NCBI GenBank assembly: GCA_022497145.1
Contig: MU385863.1
Coordinates: forward strand, 124,001 to 188,000
DNA: 64,000 nt
Direction of reading: 5' to 3'
DNA from: Rostrohypoxylon terebratum
Taxonomy: Eukaryota > Ascomycota > Sordariomycetes > Xylariales > Hypoxylaceae
The translations under genes were made by a program, and so were the position numbers. This document shows positions 33,775-45,048 of this stretch, in pieces (within the stretch, counting starts at the first letter, position 1; every line of letters begins with the position of its first letter). The notes under the pieces are model-generated. The model was not told where the DNA came from and did not search any database. It saw only the letters and a program-made list of their open reading frames with translations.

Positions 33775-35805
33775 GTTGGTGGTGTATATGGAAATGTAAT
33801 AAGTAAGATTGTCAAGGAAAAAATAGATTGCGGTTATTCTGGGTTGTTGCAATCGTAAGACGACCTAAAATATGACGTCCAGCGTCGTTGAAAGCAAAGG
33901 TAATGGAAGGAAATGCTTTAACGACAGAAACGCTTCGTTCAACGAAAGCGAAGTATGAAATGAGGCAACCTCAAGGAAGCTTGAGAGAAAGAGAGAGCAA
34001 AGGAGACGAAAACCTACCAAGCGCTTGGGAGCGAGTAGTTTTATGACTCTTACCTTGGACCTTGGGAAAGGCAAGCGGCTATCGCGTGGAGATAGTCTCA
34101 TCAAGAAGAAGGCGAGCGCTTCCAAGCCAGTGGTCTTCCATGTTAACGGGCGGGTAGTAGCAAGAAGCTGCATAGCCATGGTCCCGTACTGCAGATTTAA
34201 CCATACATACTACCTCTTAGAGCCGGTTTGGGTATGAATTTGTGATAGCGGTGCCGGAAGAGGACGAAGAAGATTGGAGTTCGGTCGAGTTACCGATTCC
34301 TACACCCAATCATCATCCACAGCCAAACAGTCGGCGGTGGTATAATTTTAGAAAACTCCGCAATGGGGACCAATAGTCAAGACTGGCGCGCGGGAGAGGT
34401 GGGCGGAGAAAATATCTGATTGGGAAGATATTGCAGGGTCTCCAGACCAATGAGGTAAGTTTACGCTGAACTGAGCGCTTAACCACCCACCTCGATTTTG
34501 TGACGCTCTGTGATTGGTTGATTTGCGTTCCACGATGGGGATGAATCGCGCAGAAAAACCAGACTTCCAGAACACAAGAGAGAACAAATCCGGGTAAACG
34601 TCATAAGAAGTGATCCGTGGAGAACTCCAGATCGACCTAGCCGGCTTTTTGTTTAATCAACGGCGGCAAGAATCAGGAACAGTAGGCGTGATGCTTCATA
34701 TGGATATTTATGATTGATGTGCCGTATTCTATGCTGTAGTGCTAGAAAGAAAGGGGAAACATCTCTCGTTCCTAGAATGTTAGATTCGCGGAAACAACAT
34801 TGAGCAACCGACCTTCACTATAGTAGCAGCAGAGCGAATTGTTTGCTTCGGTGCATCATGCAGGTTGCCAACGTGTTCGTCCTCTCGAGTCTCGACAGTT
34901 GCGGTCGTCCTACCCATCATCAAGGCCAGCCCAGCATATCGAGAGAACACGTCGACTCATGCAATGCACAGAGCGATGTATGGAGCGATGCAATACCACA
35001 AGGTCTGCGGGGATGAGGCCAATTTTTTGGAGTGCTCTGAACGCATGTAAGACCTACATGCAGACATGCAGATAGAGAAGACCAACCGCCATCCCTCGAT
35101 GATATAGTAGTAGACAGTTCGACGGATGTAACTCAGTTAGTGCAGCTTAGATGTGAAAGGATGCCAATGAGGTGTACGATCGGTATGTCCATGATTTCGG
35201 AAGTTCGTTGTTGAGCAGTCGTCGTTGCATGGAGTTCCGGAGTTCTCAAGTCTCAAGATGATGATCTCCAGAGTCCAGGCAGCGTTGGCCTCAAATGCTG
35301 TACGTAGATACATTGGAACATATATTAGAGGTCCATGAATTCGCCCGCCAATCTGGCGATGATGCCTAATTTATCTCCATGATATTTTCTTATTTATACC
35401 GCTGCTGCGTTGTTGATGGGGAATTGGAAGTTGTAACGAATAAAGTTGGGAAAGTTGAGTTGATACTAGACTGCTAGTAGAACGCAAACTCCGTATTGTC
35501 GGGTGTATTGTGGCGTAAGCTCATCTCAGAATTGAGGGGAGGCTTGCATTTCATGGCTTGAAATTTGCTTTAGCTTCTTCGAGTGTACATAGGTACTTAA
35601 GCCAGTAGTAGGTAGTACTACCTAGTATGTATTAGTAAAACAATTACCCCACCAACACCAACCCACCTTGGACGACCCCTCGCTGCAAATATCCATTTAC
35701 AATAGTTCCCTTACTAGCGACTAACACGAGACTCCCCTACTAGTCATAAGTCATAAATCTACGAAACGACATCTGTTTCCCTCTGTGTCTATTGATAACC
35801 AGGGA
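33775..35805. other. Divergent promoter region between the methyltransferase gene and TMA22
   Basis: No supported gene. ORFs at 33865-34179 (minus) and 34839-35075 (plus) have no domain and no splice partner I can support. The first is adjacent to the methyltransferase start and may lie in its 5' UTR. CCTAG/TACCTAG words appear near 35590-35640. Confidence 0.45.
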
Positions 35806-36806
35806 ATGGCAGACGTAGAGCAGGCCGAAGCACCCAGCGAGCCCCAGGGCCGCCATGTGATCTACTGCGGCGGTAAGTCAAACAAGAAACAACAAGAAAT
35901 GGGAAACGACAGCGGCTGAGTCCCCACCAGCGACCTCGCAGGGGGTCGATGTTCAATAGGAAGATCCAGGTGGCAGTAATGGTAGAATTTTTAGCTAACG
36001 ACGTCTTTGTATTGACATAGTATGCACTTTACCACCAGAGGTACGATCAATCCATTCTTCTCCAATAACACGAACACGTCCATACCCTGCAAATTCGCCG
36101 ACTGGAGTTCGGAGTGGCTGTTTGGTGGAGAACAGGGAGGCGCGAAAGAACAAAGAGAAAGACTAATTGCCAAGTAAGTAGTACTGCGAATATGGCGGCA
36201 CCGTCAAGAAATGTCAGGACTGGTTACAGAAAGCCTACCCGGCCTTGTACGAGCAAATATGGTCTCCCGGTATGTCGAATCTCCCCTATCTTTTTCCAAT
36301 TTCCTTTTCTTTTAAAAAAAAGGATCTGCAAAGCCACAATTCCAGCCCTCGGAACACGCCACTAATACAGCTCATTCACGCCCCCAGAAGCCTTAGAAGC
36401 CGCCACCGCCTCTTTATCGGTCGAAGCCCAAAAGCGAGCCGCGAAGGATGCCCAAAAGAAGGCCGCGCAAGCAGAAAAGGCGGAGCAGAAGCAAGCCGAT
36501 AAGATTGCCAACAGCGTCGTCACTATCAAGCGTGTCGAGCGAAACAAGCGTAAATACGTAACCGCCGTATCTGGCCTCGAGGCTTTTGGATTAGACCTGA
36601 AAAAGGTCGCCAAAGAATTTGGCAAGAAATTTGCCACCGGCTCTTCCGTGACCAAGGTACCAAGCGGCGGAGAGGAGATTGTAGTCCAGGGCGACGTGAG
36701 TGACGAAATTGAGGAGTTCCTGCTAGAGAAATACAAGGACATACCAGAAGACAACATCGAGTTAGTAGACGATAAGAAAAAGAAAGGTGCTAGCGCCGCT
36801 GGTTGA
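35806..36806 (+). CDS. tma22: Translation machinery-associated protein 22 (density-regulated protein, DENR)
   Basis: Four exons (35806-35872, 36021-36040, 36182-36269, 36388-36806) give 197 residues. Exon 2 is only 20 nt and encodes the VCTLPPE segment. The cysteine-rich N-terminal part (YCGVCTLPPEYCEYGG, then KKCQDWL) is followed by the Ala/Lys/Gln-rich helical linker and the SUI1/eIF1-like domain. That domain contains VERNKRKYVTAVSGLEAFG, KKVAKEFGKKFATGSSV and the C-terminal GDVSDEIEEFLLEKY. TMA22 pairs with TMA20 (MCT1) on the 40S subunit, where it helps eject deacylated tRNA during recycling and supports re-initiation. Introns of 148, 141 and 118 nt are long for this window. The length matches the fungal family. 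Confidence 0.93.
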
Positions 36807-37032
36807 GCGTCATGTCGCAAGGTATTGACATAGCCCCTACATAGATCAGGGTGAGACAGAAGGATATACAGTTCATGACATAGAAAAAGACAACGCGAGG
36901 TTCTTCATTGTGACCTGACCTGATTGACCCGATTCAACCATGGCCCCATTTGCCCCTGTATGCTAACCGACCATGAACTCCGTATAGAAATCAGACCTGA
37001 AACCTCAATTACACATTACAATCCGTGGAGGC

Positions 37033-38244
37033 CTATGCTCTCTTTCTTAACGTTCTACCGGTTCCCGTAGCTGCAGGTGCCGCTGTGGCCTTAGACGCCG
37101 GAGGCTTCTTGGTGGTCGCCGACTTGATTGTGCTCATCACTGTCCGCTTGGCCGGGGGAGCGGTGGTCTTAGCAGCTCTTGATGCAGTTGTCTTCTTGAC
37201 AACAGAGGACGCGCTTCCATTGCTCGTCTCACTCGCAGCACTAACCTTACGTCGTCCACGCGTAGAGGCAGCAGTAGGCGGACGTGAGACTGCAGCAGCT
37301 TGTCGCGTACGAGTAGCAGCCGGGCCGGGGTTCGAACTTGTGGTAGATGTGTTGGTAGCCTTGCGCGTGCCAGCCGCAGGCCGAGTTCCTCTAACTTTGT
37401 CTGCCATACCTGATAGGATGTTCGACGGAGCCTTAGGGGGAGGGCCCTTCATGGGGGATGCAGGTCTACTAATCATTGGCTTGGCAGGCGAGGCAGGCCG
37501 CTGGCGGGGAACAGTTCGGGTGTTGGTGTTGGAGGACGTGGGCGATAGGACGTTGACCGGCTGAACAGGGGCAGTTTCCTTAATGGGGGCACCACGAAGT
37601 TTCTTCTTGGGACTACCAACAGCGTTATTCCGGTTCTCCTTATCGGATGAAATCTCCGTACTACATATTGTTAGTTAGACGGTGGGAACAGATAGACATT
37701 TAGTCCTACCTCAAGCGCTTTCGTCCGACTGCTTCATTGCGTGCGGGAACTGGCTTGCGGATGACAGGCTGGGGTAATATGCCATCCTTAGGAGGAACTG
37801 GCGGAGCTACATACGCTGATTTGGTTAACTTAGGACTAGGGGGCTGCTGTGGCTGTAAGGATTTGGCGAGGAGGTCGCCCATCATCTTCTTGCGCAGGGA
37901 AATTGGAATTCGGTTGATGCGCATCTCGACGCGTGATCGGAGTAGTGACGCTCGCGCATTGTACTGGGCTCGTAATCGTCGGGCACGTTCAGTTACTGTA
38001 TCAATCACTCGTTAGTATCGCGTACTAGGTAGTTCAACTGTAGTATAGATACATGTGAAATCATATCCATACTCTCTAATCGGCAATTATCGATAATAGC
38101 TTGCTTCTGCTGGAGCGTGAGGCCTAGTTTTCGCCTCTTGATAGGACTTCGGTGCGGGCTATGCTTCATCGCGGAGGGCTTGTCGCCGATGGGGCTTACT
38201 GAATGATTTGACTTGCGCTTTCGCGTTGCCTTAACAGGTGCCAT
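37033..38244 (-). CDS. nbl1: Borealin / Nbl1-type chromosomal passenger complex subunit
   Basis: Three exons (38244-38073, 37995-37710, 37660-37033) with introns of 77 and 49 nt give 361 residues. The N-terminal borealin domain is clear: LTLQQKQAIIDNCRLE at the end of exon 1, then ITERARRLRAQYNA and RVEMRINRIPISLRKKMMGDLL in exon 2. This helix bundles with survivin (Bir1) and INCENP (Sli15) to target Aurora B kinase to centromeres. The C-terminal 200 residues are Ala/Thr/Pro/Lys-rich, basic and disordered, with many SP and TP sites suited to Cdk phosphorylation. The protein is much longer than yeast Nbl1 (73 residues) and close to animal borealin in length. An ACGCGT site lies 92 bp upstream. 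Confidence 0.9.
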
Positions 38245-39074
38245 GTTGTTGGGTAATCTGAATGTATTTGTATGTATTTGTATGTGATCTGGTTCGGTTT
38301 AATTAGGAGAATAATTGGCTACTGTTTAAGACGGAACGCGTTCCTCATGTGGTGCTTTTTCAAATATGGGGTACTATGGAGCAGTACAATGCAGAATGTT
38401 GTTGAAACTCAAGATTGTGCAAGTAAACAAACCTGGGAAAGACAGAGACAGAGCACAGTACCTGGAGTTGTGGGTGATTCAATTGGTCGATCTAGAAAAG
38501 ATAATGGGGCTCCAATGCCTAAAACCACTGCGCTGCAATGGCGGTAAAGTAGGTAGGACCTGGTCAGGTACCTACTATTAGGTAACCTTGGAAGCTTCCA
38601 ACGCTCAGCGAGACTAACTGCATCAGGTACCATGGTTAGCAACTTAGCACAGGTAAACTCTAAACTCTACCAGATGGCAGATGCCATGTACCTAGTACCT
38701 AGTACAACGCTACGTACTGCCTACCTACCTAGTAGTACGTAAGTAGCCTTTAGGTAGTATTAGATGTATATTGTATTGTACCTTGTACAAATACCTGGTA
38801 CTTACCCAAGGCTACACCTGCCTGACGTTTACTGTATCACTTATTAGAATTTAGTACAGAGCTCAAGGTCCGATTCTACATAGCAATCGCAATTGCATCT
38901 TACCTTACCTTACTCCTACCTACCTAGTAGTAGTTAATTCATTGCATACAATCCACAACTTTAAGCTATTATTTCCACATCTTTTTTTTTACTTCCTACA
39001 GCCTTGCACGACAATCAACAATCTATTTCCACTTATCATCTACGAGATAGTCCCAGCACAAGATTTCCGCCAAG
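38245..39074. other. Divergent promoter region between borealin and RPN10
   Basis: Contains the ACGCGT palindrome, one AACCTTGGAA copy at 38584-38593, TGTATTTGTATG repeats next to the borealin start, and a TACCTAGTA-type word field at about 38690-38770. No additional gene seen. Confidence 0.55.
38333..38344. promoter_or_regulatory. Palindromic MluI cell-cycle box upstream of borealin
   Basis: GGAACGCGTTCC is a perfect 12-bp palindrome centred on ACGCGT, the MBF-binding MCB core in yeasts. It is 89 bp upstream of the borealin start codon and in the divergent promoter shared with RPN10. Binding is inferred from the motif only. Confidence 0.5.
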
Positions 39075-40026
39075 ATGCCGTTGCAAGCAGTAATGATAGT
39101 TGTGGACAACAGCGAAAGCAGTCGAAATGGAGATTACCAACCATCGCGATTTGACGCCCAGGCAGACGCCATAAACATCATGTTTGAGAGTATTACCCAG
39201 TCCAACCCGGAGTCTTCCGTGGGTTTGATGAGTATGGGTGGCAAGGGACCCGAGGTCCTGTCGACCTTAACGACGGAACGAGGCAAGCTGCTCGATGGCC
39301 TACACCGGACGAAGAAGAAGATATCGGGTTCTTCCCATCTTGCAACTGGTCTTCAGATCGCCAGTGTATGTTGAACTCTCGTACCTAATCATGACATATA
39401 AAGTGCGCCCAGACTAACCATATGGCTATTCAACCTAATAGCTCGCCCTGAAGCACAGGCAAAACAAATCCCAACGCCAACGCATCATTGCCTTTGTGTG
39501 CTCTCCCGTGGCCGATGACGAGAAGAAGCTCGTTTCTTTAGCTAAGAAAATGAAGAAGGGCAATATCGACATCGACTTTGTTTTATTCGGCGATCTAGAC
39601 GATGATGACGTACAGAAGAAGCTTGAGGCTTTCAACAATGCGGTCAAGACCAACGACAGCTCACACCTTGTTGTGATCCCTCCTAGCGGGAAGCTTTTGA
39701 GCGATCAGCTCATCACTACACCCATCCTCCTTGGCGAGGGCGCTGCCAGCGGCTCAGGCGGCATGGCTGAAGGCGGTGGTGACTTCGGTGATTTTGACTT
39801 CGATCCTAGTGCGGATCCGGAGTTAGCCCTTGCACTACGTATGAGCATGGAGGAAGAAAATGCCAGGCAGGCCAAGCAAGCTAGAGAAAACGAGGTGACT
39901 CAAATGAGTTCGATCCAAGAAGAGGGTGAGAACCAGCCCTTGTTAAATGAGCAGGGAGAACCTAGCGGAAGCGGATCTTCTAAGGATAACAAGAAAGGCG
40001 ACGACGACAAAATGGACACCTCTTAG
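39075..40026 (+). CDS. rpn10: 26S proteasome regulatory subunit RPN10 (S5a)
   Basis: Two exons, 39075-39365 and 39442-40026, with a 76-nt intron, encode 291 residues. The von Willebrand A domain covers about residues 1-190, opening with AVMIVVDNSESSRNGDYQPSRF, the conserved RPN10 start. FVCSPVADDEKKL and DIDFVLFGDLDDDD lie further on. A ubiquitin-interacting motif, DPELALALRMSMEEE, begins at residue 222. The tail is acidic and Ser/Gly-rich and ends KMDTS. RPN10 is a ubiquitin receptor in the 19S particle and bridges base and lid. One UIM is present, as in yeast. Length and domain order are typical. Confidence 0.96.
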
Positions 40027-40360
40027 ACGTGTTTGTCTACATTCCGATGGCCTCATCCTCGCCAGCATGAGGGTACGGAGTCAAGCTTGTACAGTAATGA
40101 TAGACTAACGATGAATTAAGGGGGAATTGGTAATTCTCGCAAAGCAGTACAATTTTTTTTTTCGTGGATAACCAGGGCTGTAACTTTATCGTATTAAACC
40201 AAGATAAGACTCCAAAACGCCATGCGATGATGCAATCCTCCAACTCTACGTGGCTAGGTAGTTAATGTTACCGCCCTATCAAGTCGACAAGCCTTCCTTC
40301 ATTCCCGGTGACAAGATCACGATGAATTCTACCAAACAAATGCCCAGGTGCTCTACCGAT
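40027..40360. other. Convergent 3' region of RPN10 and the TRAPPC4 gene
   Basis: 334 bp between two stop codons. It contains a T10 run near 40152-40161 and otherwise nothing recognisable; it must carry both polyadenylation regions. Confidence 0.5.
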
Positions 40361-40976
40361 CTATCTGGAACTGTTGATCTCTCTTATGTAAGAGTTCAGC
40401 TTCCGATCAAAGGTCTCGCAGCGAATGGGCATCTCGAGTTGGTAGAAGGGGTTCTTCATGACGTAGTCGGAGTACAGATCGTAGATTTTCCGCATAGCCA
40501 AATCCACATTAGTTTGCATAGTATCGGTGAACAGCAAGAATTTAGTGCCGGTCAAAGTGTTGAAACACTGTAGCCGAAAGTTCTCCGACTCTAGCACCTC
40601 GAGGCCGGAAGGTGGCTCGGGTCTAGTCGGTATTGGTACACCGCCGGCGGTAACTGCTGTTTGCTGTTGGGAATTCATGAGTCCCTTCAGCGGGTTGAGC
40701 CGGGCTGTGATTGCGTGGACTCTGTCGATGAGATGAGCAAGTAAATCTCACAAGAGAGAAGTGTTGGGTCTCAAGAGTGAGGCACGAAGGCAAATCTTAC
40801 CCATGAAAAGTTCCAGCGAGAACGAGATAATCATTTGTATTAAGCTGGTTGAGGCCATCTCCAAAGGTCCTATTATAGATAAGACCCCCAGCCTTATTGA
40901 TCACGATGAGAGCTAGAACGCCCCTATATACGGATTAGTATGACTTCCATGAATTCTGGTTGTTTCATGCTTACAT
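40361..40976 (-). CDS. trs23: TRAPP complex subunit 4 (Trs23, sybindin-like)
   Basis: The coding sequence joins 40976-40975, 40923-40801 and 40721-40361, for 161 residues. The first coding exon supplies only A and T of the start codon: ATGTAAGC is read as AT|GTAAGC, and the acceptor TATAG is followed by G GGC GTT. A 51-nt intron with an ACTAAT branch site thus splits the ATG. This start is required to reach the conserved N-terminus GVLALIVINKAGGLIYNR. The longin-type fold then continues with NDYLVLAGTFHGVHAI, a short Gly/Pro linker, LEVLESENFRLQCFNTLTGTKF, and KIYDLYSDYVMKNPFYQLE. Trs23 is a core subunit of TRAPP, the GEF for the Rab Ypt1 in ER-Golgi traffic. It is shorter than yeast Trs23 (219). 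Confidence 0.88.
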
Positions 40977-41671
40977 TGTATGGGTATAGGGGATGACTAT
41001 GACGGGTTCTTATTTTTTGAATATGAGTATATTTTATGGGGTTCAAGATATCATATCATTTTCCCGTCGGAATATTGTTCGTCGATTCTATTGAAAGAGG
41101 TATGGATGCAACAACTGAATACCCAGGCAGCCAGGTCCTACTACCTAGTAGGTACTATCCAAATGTTTCATAGCGCACGACTGGTACCTAACCTAAGACT
41201 GTCCTAAGTACCGCCGAACGTGCCTCAAGCCTTCAAGGTTTGGACCTTGACCTTGACAGAGTCAAATCACCCGAAGTTTATCCAGATAATTCCTAGCTTA
41301 TTACGATAACTGGTTAGTAGAAGATTGTCGAAGCTTCCCCCAAATCTCCACAATTCACAACACATGCAAAGCTTGTGCAACCTTGTTCATCCAAAGGCAG
41401 CCGCAATGTCCAACAGAGCTACTGCTATTAGTAGTAATAACAAAAGCTGACTTAACCTTTCCCTCCCGTCGCATTTTCGCAATTCCGCAATTCCATCTTT
41501 TTACCGATCGCATCACCGCGTCGTTTTGCGACAACCAAGATACAAGTAAACAATTACCAATTATTTCTCGTACTCCTCCCGTACCTGCAAAACCCCTTTT
41601 TCGATATCGTCAATCAACCATTTATCTACGTGCGATTGCTGTCGCACCGAGTCAATCGATCAGATCTGACG
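40977..41671. other. Divergent promoter region between TRAPPC4 and RPB4
   Basis: Two housekeeping genes start away from each other here. The stretch has a pyrimidine-rich part just before the RPB4 start and no additional gene. Confidence 0.5.
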
Positions 41672-42300
41672 ATGTCTCATCACCCCCCTACCTCGCGCTC
41701 AAGGCCTGAACCTCCCGGTGCCGAAGAGGCCACTACTGTCCTCAAGCTCGGAGAGTTCCAGGATGTCGATACGCTTACCTTGTCCGAAACCGCTCTCGTA
41801 ATAAATGCCATCGTGGCCAAGCGCCGTATTGAGCGGAAGAACGTGAATGAGACAGAGTATGCATCTCGCCCTTTGGTTCCCCTTCGATAAACGCGATAAA
41901 CGATGGTGATGAAGAAGCGAGAAATAGTGCCAGTCTTTTTTGAGGGAACTTTGCTAATCCTGTGATCTTTAGAATGTTGACAAAGACTATCGACTATCTG
42001 GACACGTTCGCACGCTTCAAGAAGAAGGAGAGTGTCGAGGCCGTTGAGCGTCTCTTGGGCTCGTACCCCAAGCTTGCCAAATTTGAGCGAGCACAGCTTG
42101 GTATGCACATATCTACTACTCGTCATGGAATACGAATGGATTATTCAGTAAGACTTATCTATTCACCACGCATATTAGGATCACTCTGCTGCGAGACCGC
42201 CGAAGAAGCCAAGTACCTTATTCCATCTCTCCAAAACAAGATCTCCGACGAAGAGCTTCAGGAACTACTTGACGAGATATACAAACTAATGCCCCATTGA
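41672..42300 (+). CDS. rpb4: DNA-directed RNA polymerase II subunit RPB4
   Basis: Three exons (41672-41856, 41973-42100, 42179-42300) with introns of 116 and 78 nt give 144 residues. The conserved core is visible in order: ATTVLKLGEFQDVDTLTLSE near the N-terminus, then EMLTKTIDYLDTFARFKKKE, then AQLGSLCCETAEEAKYLIPS, and the HRDC-like end DEELQELLDEIYKL. RPB4 forms the stalk of Pol II with RPB7 and takes part in initiation, mRNA export and decay. The protein lacks the long internal insertion of Saccharomyces Rpb4 (221 residues) and resembles the compact form of other ascomycetes. The start ATG is the first in frame. Confidence 0.95.
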
Positions 42301-43130
42301 TCCCATCTACGAACCTATGTGATGTTCTCCGCTTCACAATTCATCAGCTCGATACGAAAGCATTAGAACGAACATACGATGAAAGTGAGAAATCACGATA
42401 ATGAGTTTTCAGTTCAGTTAGGGCGGGATAATACAGACTTCATTTAAGGCGTTTTATTTCCACTAGATCAGAGGATTGGTATTTGCACATTGGACGGCGT
42501 AGGATAGGAAAAGACTTCTGTTTCCGCATGGTGTTCTTCTATACCCTTATAAGATCGGCAGATAAAGGCAGACGCAAAATGGCATTTGATGGCTTTCCGC
42601 ACAAGTATCCATTTCCTGCATCATTCCATCATGGTACCGTCATACTCCTCAGATGCTGCTTTAACTGCAAGTCGGACCATATTCCTAGCTTTTACATAGG
42701 GACGTGGGTTGATGCAATTGTGGTTTCTTTTGTATAAATCAACACAAGCAAATCAGCTGTGTGTTTCTAATCGCTAATTCGAAGAAACGAGTATATAGGT
42801 ATTGCAACATAACAATACTTATGAGAAGAGTTTGGTTGACGAGGTGAAGGACGTCGTCGTGATACCCCTTCCACCCCAACGACTGACTGAATCACCAAAC
42901 CACCCTCCATGTCCTAACACGCTCAGTCAAATTTCCCCCCTAGATCCTCCCCCTTATACCCCTCCATCCGCTCATCTCATCTCATATCCCTCACCCATGT
43001 AACCTGTCTTGCCGCCAACGGCAGGTCCTGCCCTCTCATGCAACGAGCGTCAGATTTACCCCCCTACTCTTCTGTTACCCCCTCCGTCCCGGTCCTCGGA
43101 ACCCACCCCTTTCTCCCCGCCACCCTACCC
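42301..43130. other. Convergent intergenic region downstream of RPB4
   Basis: No gene supported. It becomes strongly pyrimidine-rich (C-rich) at about 42850-43130, next to the end of the membrane protein gene. Short ORFs here reflect that composition. Confidence 0.5.
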
Positions 43131-43886
43131 CTAAGGCAACTCATACAGCCCCTTCAAACCAGGCGGTTTCCCAGGCGTCCCATCATCAGCCTCAACCACC
43201 TCGCCAGTCGCCCTCTTACCCTCGCCCCCGCCAGTCTTACCCACGTCCTCACCACCGCGCCACGAGGGGTGGTCCGCCATGAACCCAGCGGCGTCGTGCG
43301 ACGTGGACGCGAACGCGAACGGGTTCGTGCCCGACGCGCGGTTGTTGCGGCGCTGGATGAAGAGCCGGCGTACGAGCAGGTACGTGATCAGGCCCAGCAG
43401 GGCGACGGCGACGGTGCTGCCCACGCTGATGCCGGCGATAGCTGTGGTGCTTAGCCGCGGGTGCTCGTCAACGCTCGGTGCGGGCTCGTTCTGTGCTGGG
43501 TTGGTTGGGACGGGGACCCAGATTGTGCTAGGTGCGGTTTGGGATGACATTTGCGGGGATGGGGTGGAGGTGGTGGGAGTGGATGATTGAGAAGAGGAGG
43601 ATGATGCGGATGATTGTGATGAGGTGGAGGGTGTTGTAGACGGCGAGGTCGAGTCACCGTCAGTATCGGTAGTTGATGTGGGCACCGGTGGTGTGTCGTC
43701 AGTATTAGTGCTCGTTGGCGATGACGTCGTCGACGCTGAGTCAATATATGCAACCGAGTACGATGTAGTCGTGCGCTCTCCTTCGGGGCATTGATCCGGC
43801 CCACACGCGTTGATTCGGCAGCAGCCTTTAAAGCCGTTGTCGCAACTATACCATTGGAAACCGAACTCGCAAATCCCCAATGCCAT
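43131..43886 (-). CDS. Ser/Thr-rich single-pass membrane protein with Cys-rich N-terminus
   Basis: A single exon of 251 residues. The N-terminus has six cysteines in 28 residues (Cys 6, 15, 22, 23, 28, 33) in CEFGFQWYSC and GFKGCCRINACGPDQC. This short module recurs at the start of many fungal membrane proteins of unknown role. Residues 40-120 are almost entirely Ser/Thr/Pro, a likely O-glycosylated stalk. A membrane helix spans about 149-171 (IAGISVGSTVAVALLGLITYLL), followed by RRLFIQRR and a Gly-rich cytosolic tail. The layout resembles wall-stress sensors such as Wsc or Mid2, but no signal peptide is visible before the Cys module. The in-frame sequence upstream of 43886 has no other ATG. 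Confidence 0.75.
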   Translation of the reverse strand: MALGICEFGFQWYSCDNGFKGCCRINACGPDQCPEGERTTTSYSVAYIDSASTTSSPTSTNTDDTPPVPTSTTDTDGDSTSPSTTPSTSSQSSASSSSSQSSTPTTSTPSPQMSSQTAPSTIWVPVPTNPAQNEPAPSVDEHPRLSTTAIAGISVGSTVAVALLGLITYLLVRRLFIQRRNNRASGTNPFAFASTSHDAAGFMADHPSWRGGEDVGKTGGGEGKRATGEVVEADDGTPGKPPGLKGLYELP

Positions 43887-45048
43887 GGTTGTAATGATGA
43901 TAGTCGTTGGGACGCCAATAAGGTGATGTTTTCGATGATGATGATCACGTTTGTTGTTATCGTGTGGTACTTTATTGAAGGGTTTCGAGATGTGTGGATG
44001 AGCAAGAAAAGCGAAGAGAAAAAGAAGTGGGATCAGACTTGCTCGGTCGTTCACAGATGGAAATGAGGTAGAACGACCGTCAAAGCGCACTGTATAGTGG
44101 CAATGGTTAATGAAAGTGGAAGGTAGAAGGCGGAATGGAAGAGGAGAAAGTTGAAAGCTTAGAGTCCGCCTGAACCAAATACTCGGGTATCACCCTGTAA
44201 CGAACGGCAGGATCGTTCTAGAGCCTCATCCACGGGTTCGGTACTAGATAGACTCTAGGGTATGAAAAGGGCGGCACCTTCTTTCCCTCCCAGATATGAT
44301 TAGAGCTTGGCTTAAGCCTCTGAGATGTTAAAGAAGACGGACCGACTAATCAAGTTGAGAAAGTGATACTTGAACAAGATTGCCCATATGGACGTTTGGA
44401 CTGAGTTTTGCTTAATTTCGCATCATTTCAAGGATCTTCCCATGTGTACCCCCCTATTGTATATACACCGGCTTGTAAACGTCGTTTGTGTGACCCTGCC
44501 TTTCATCTCACGATCGCAAACATGCAACATCATTTTCGTGGGGAATTGGCTAGGATCGTTGTTTGCCCCTTACTTGAAACATCGGTATGCTACTGCCACT
44601 TATTATACCTCTTCTTATTCTTTGTTCTCTGTCAAATTTTTTATATAGATGTTGGTGAGCAATTTCAACTCGAATGCCGAACAATTTTCTTCGTCCTATT
44701 ACTCCAAACAGAAAATCAGATCTATATATCAAGACAAGCAAAGACATACCGTGGACTTAACCAGGTAAGTAATTGGAGTAGCCAGGTAGCGTAGCAAAGG
44801 GCACCTTGTGGGACCATAGCCACGAGCAAACACGACACAGCCCCTTGAGCAACTGGTCTAAATAATTTTTTGGTACGGCTGCAAAGGGCTGGAGAGTTTG
44901 ACTGCAGTTGACATCAGGACTAGACCGTCACTACTAAAATTGTAGACTTTTAGAATCATGATACCAAGGCTGTAACATTGTCTCATTCCATAACTCCGAA
45001 AACCATGTGCCTACATACATATGTAGGTATGTTATATGTACTACGAGC
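43887..45048. other. Intergenic region between the Cys-rich membrane protein and PUF6
   Basis: Promoter side of the membrane protein gene and 3' side of PUF6. Nothing recognisable as a gene; short ORFs on both strands lack domains. Confidence 0.5.

Noticed and set aside
33865..34179. 104-codon minus-strand ORF just upstream of the methyltransferase gene
   Set aside because: No domain and no splice route into the methyltransferase frame that I could support; probably 5' flank.
37025..37564. 179-codon plus-strand ORF antisense to borealin
   Set aside because: Ala/Val/Leu-rich shadow of the Ala/Thr-rich borealin tail.
43451..44005. 184-codon minus-strand ORF overlapping the Cys-rich membrane protein
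   Set aside because: It is the His/Pro-rich alternate frame of the Ser/Thr repeat region; a shadow.
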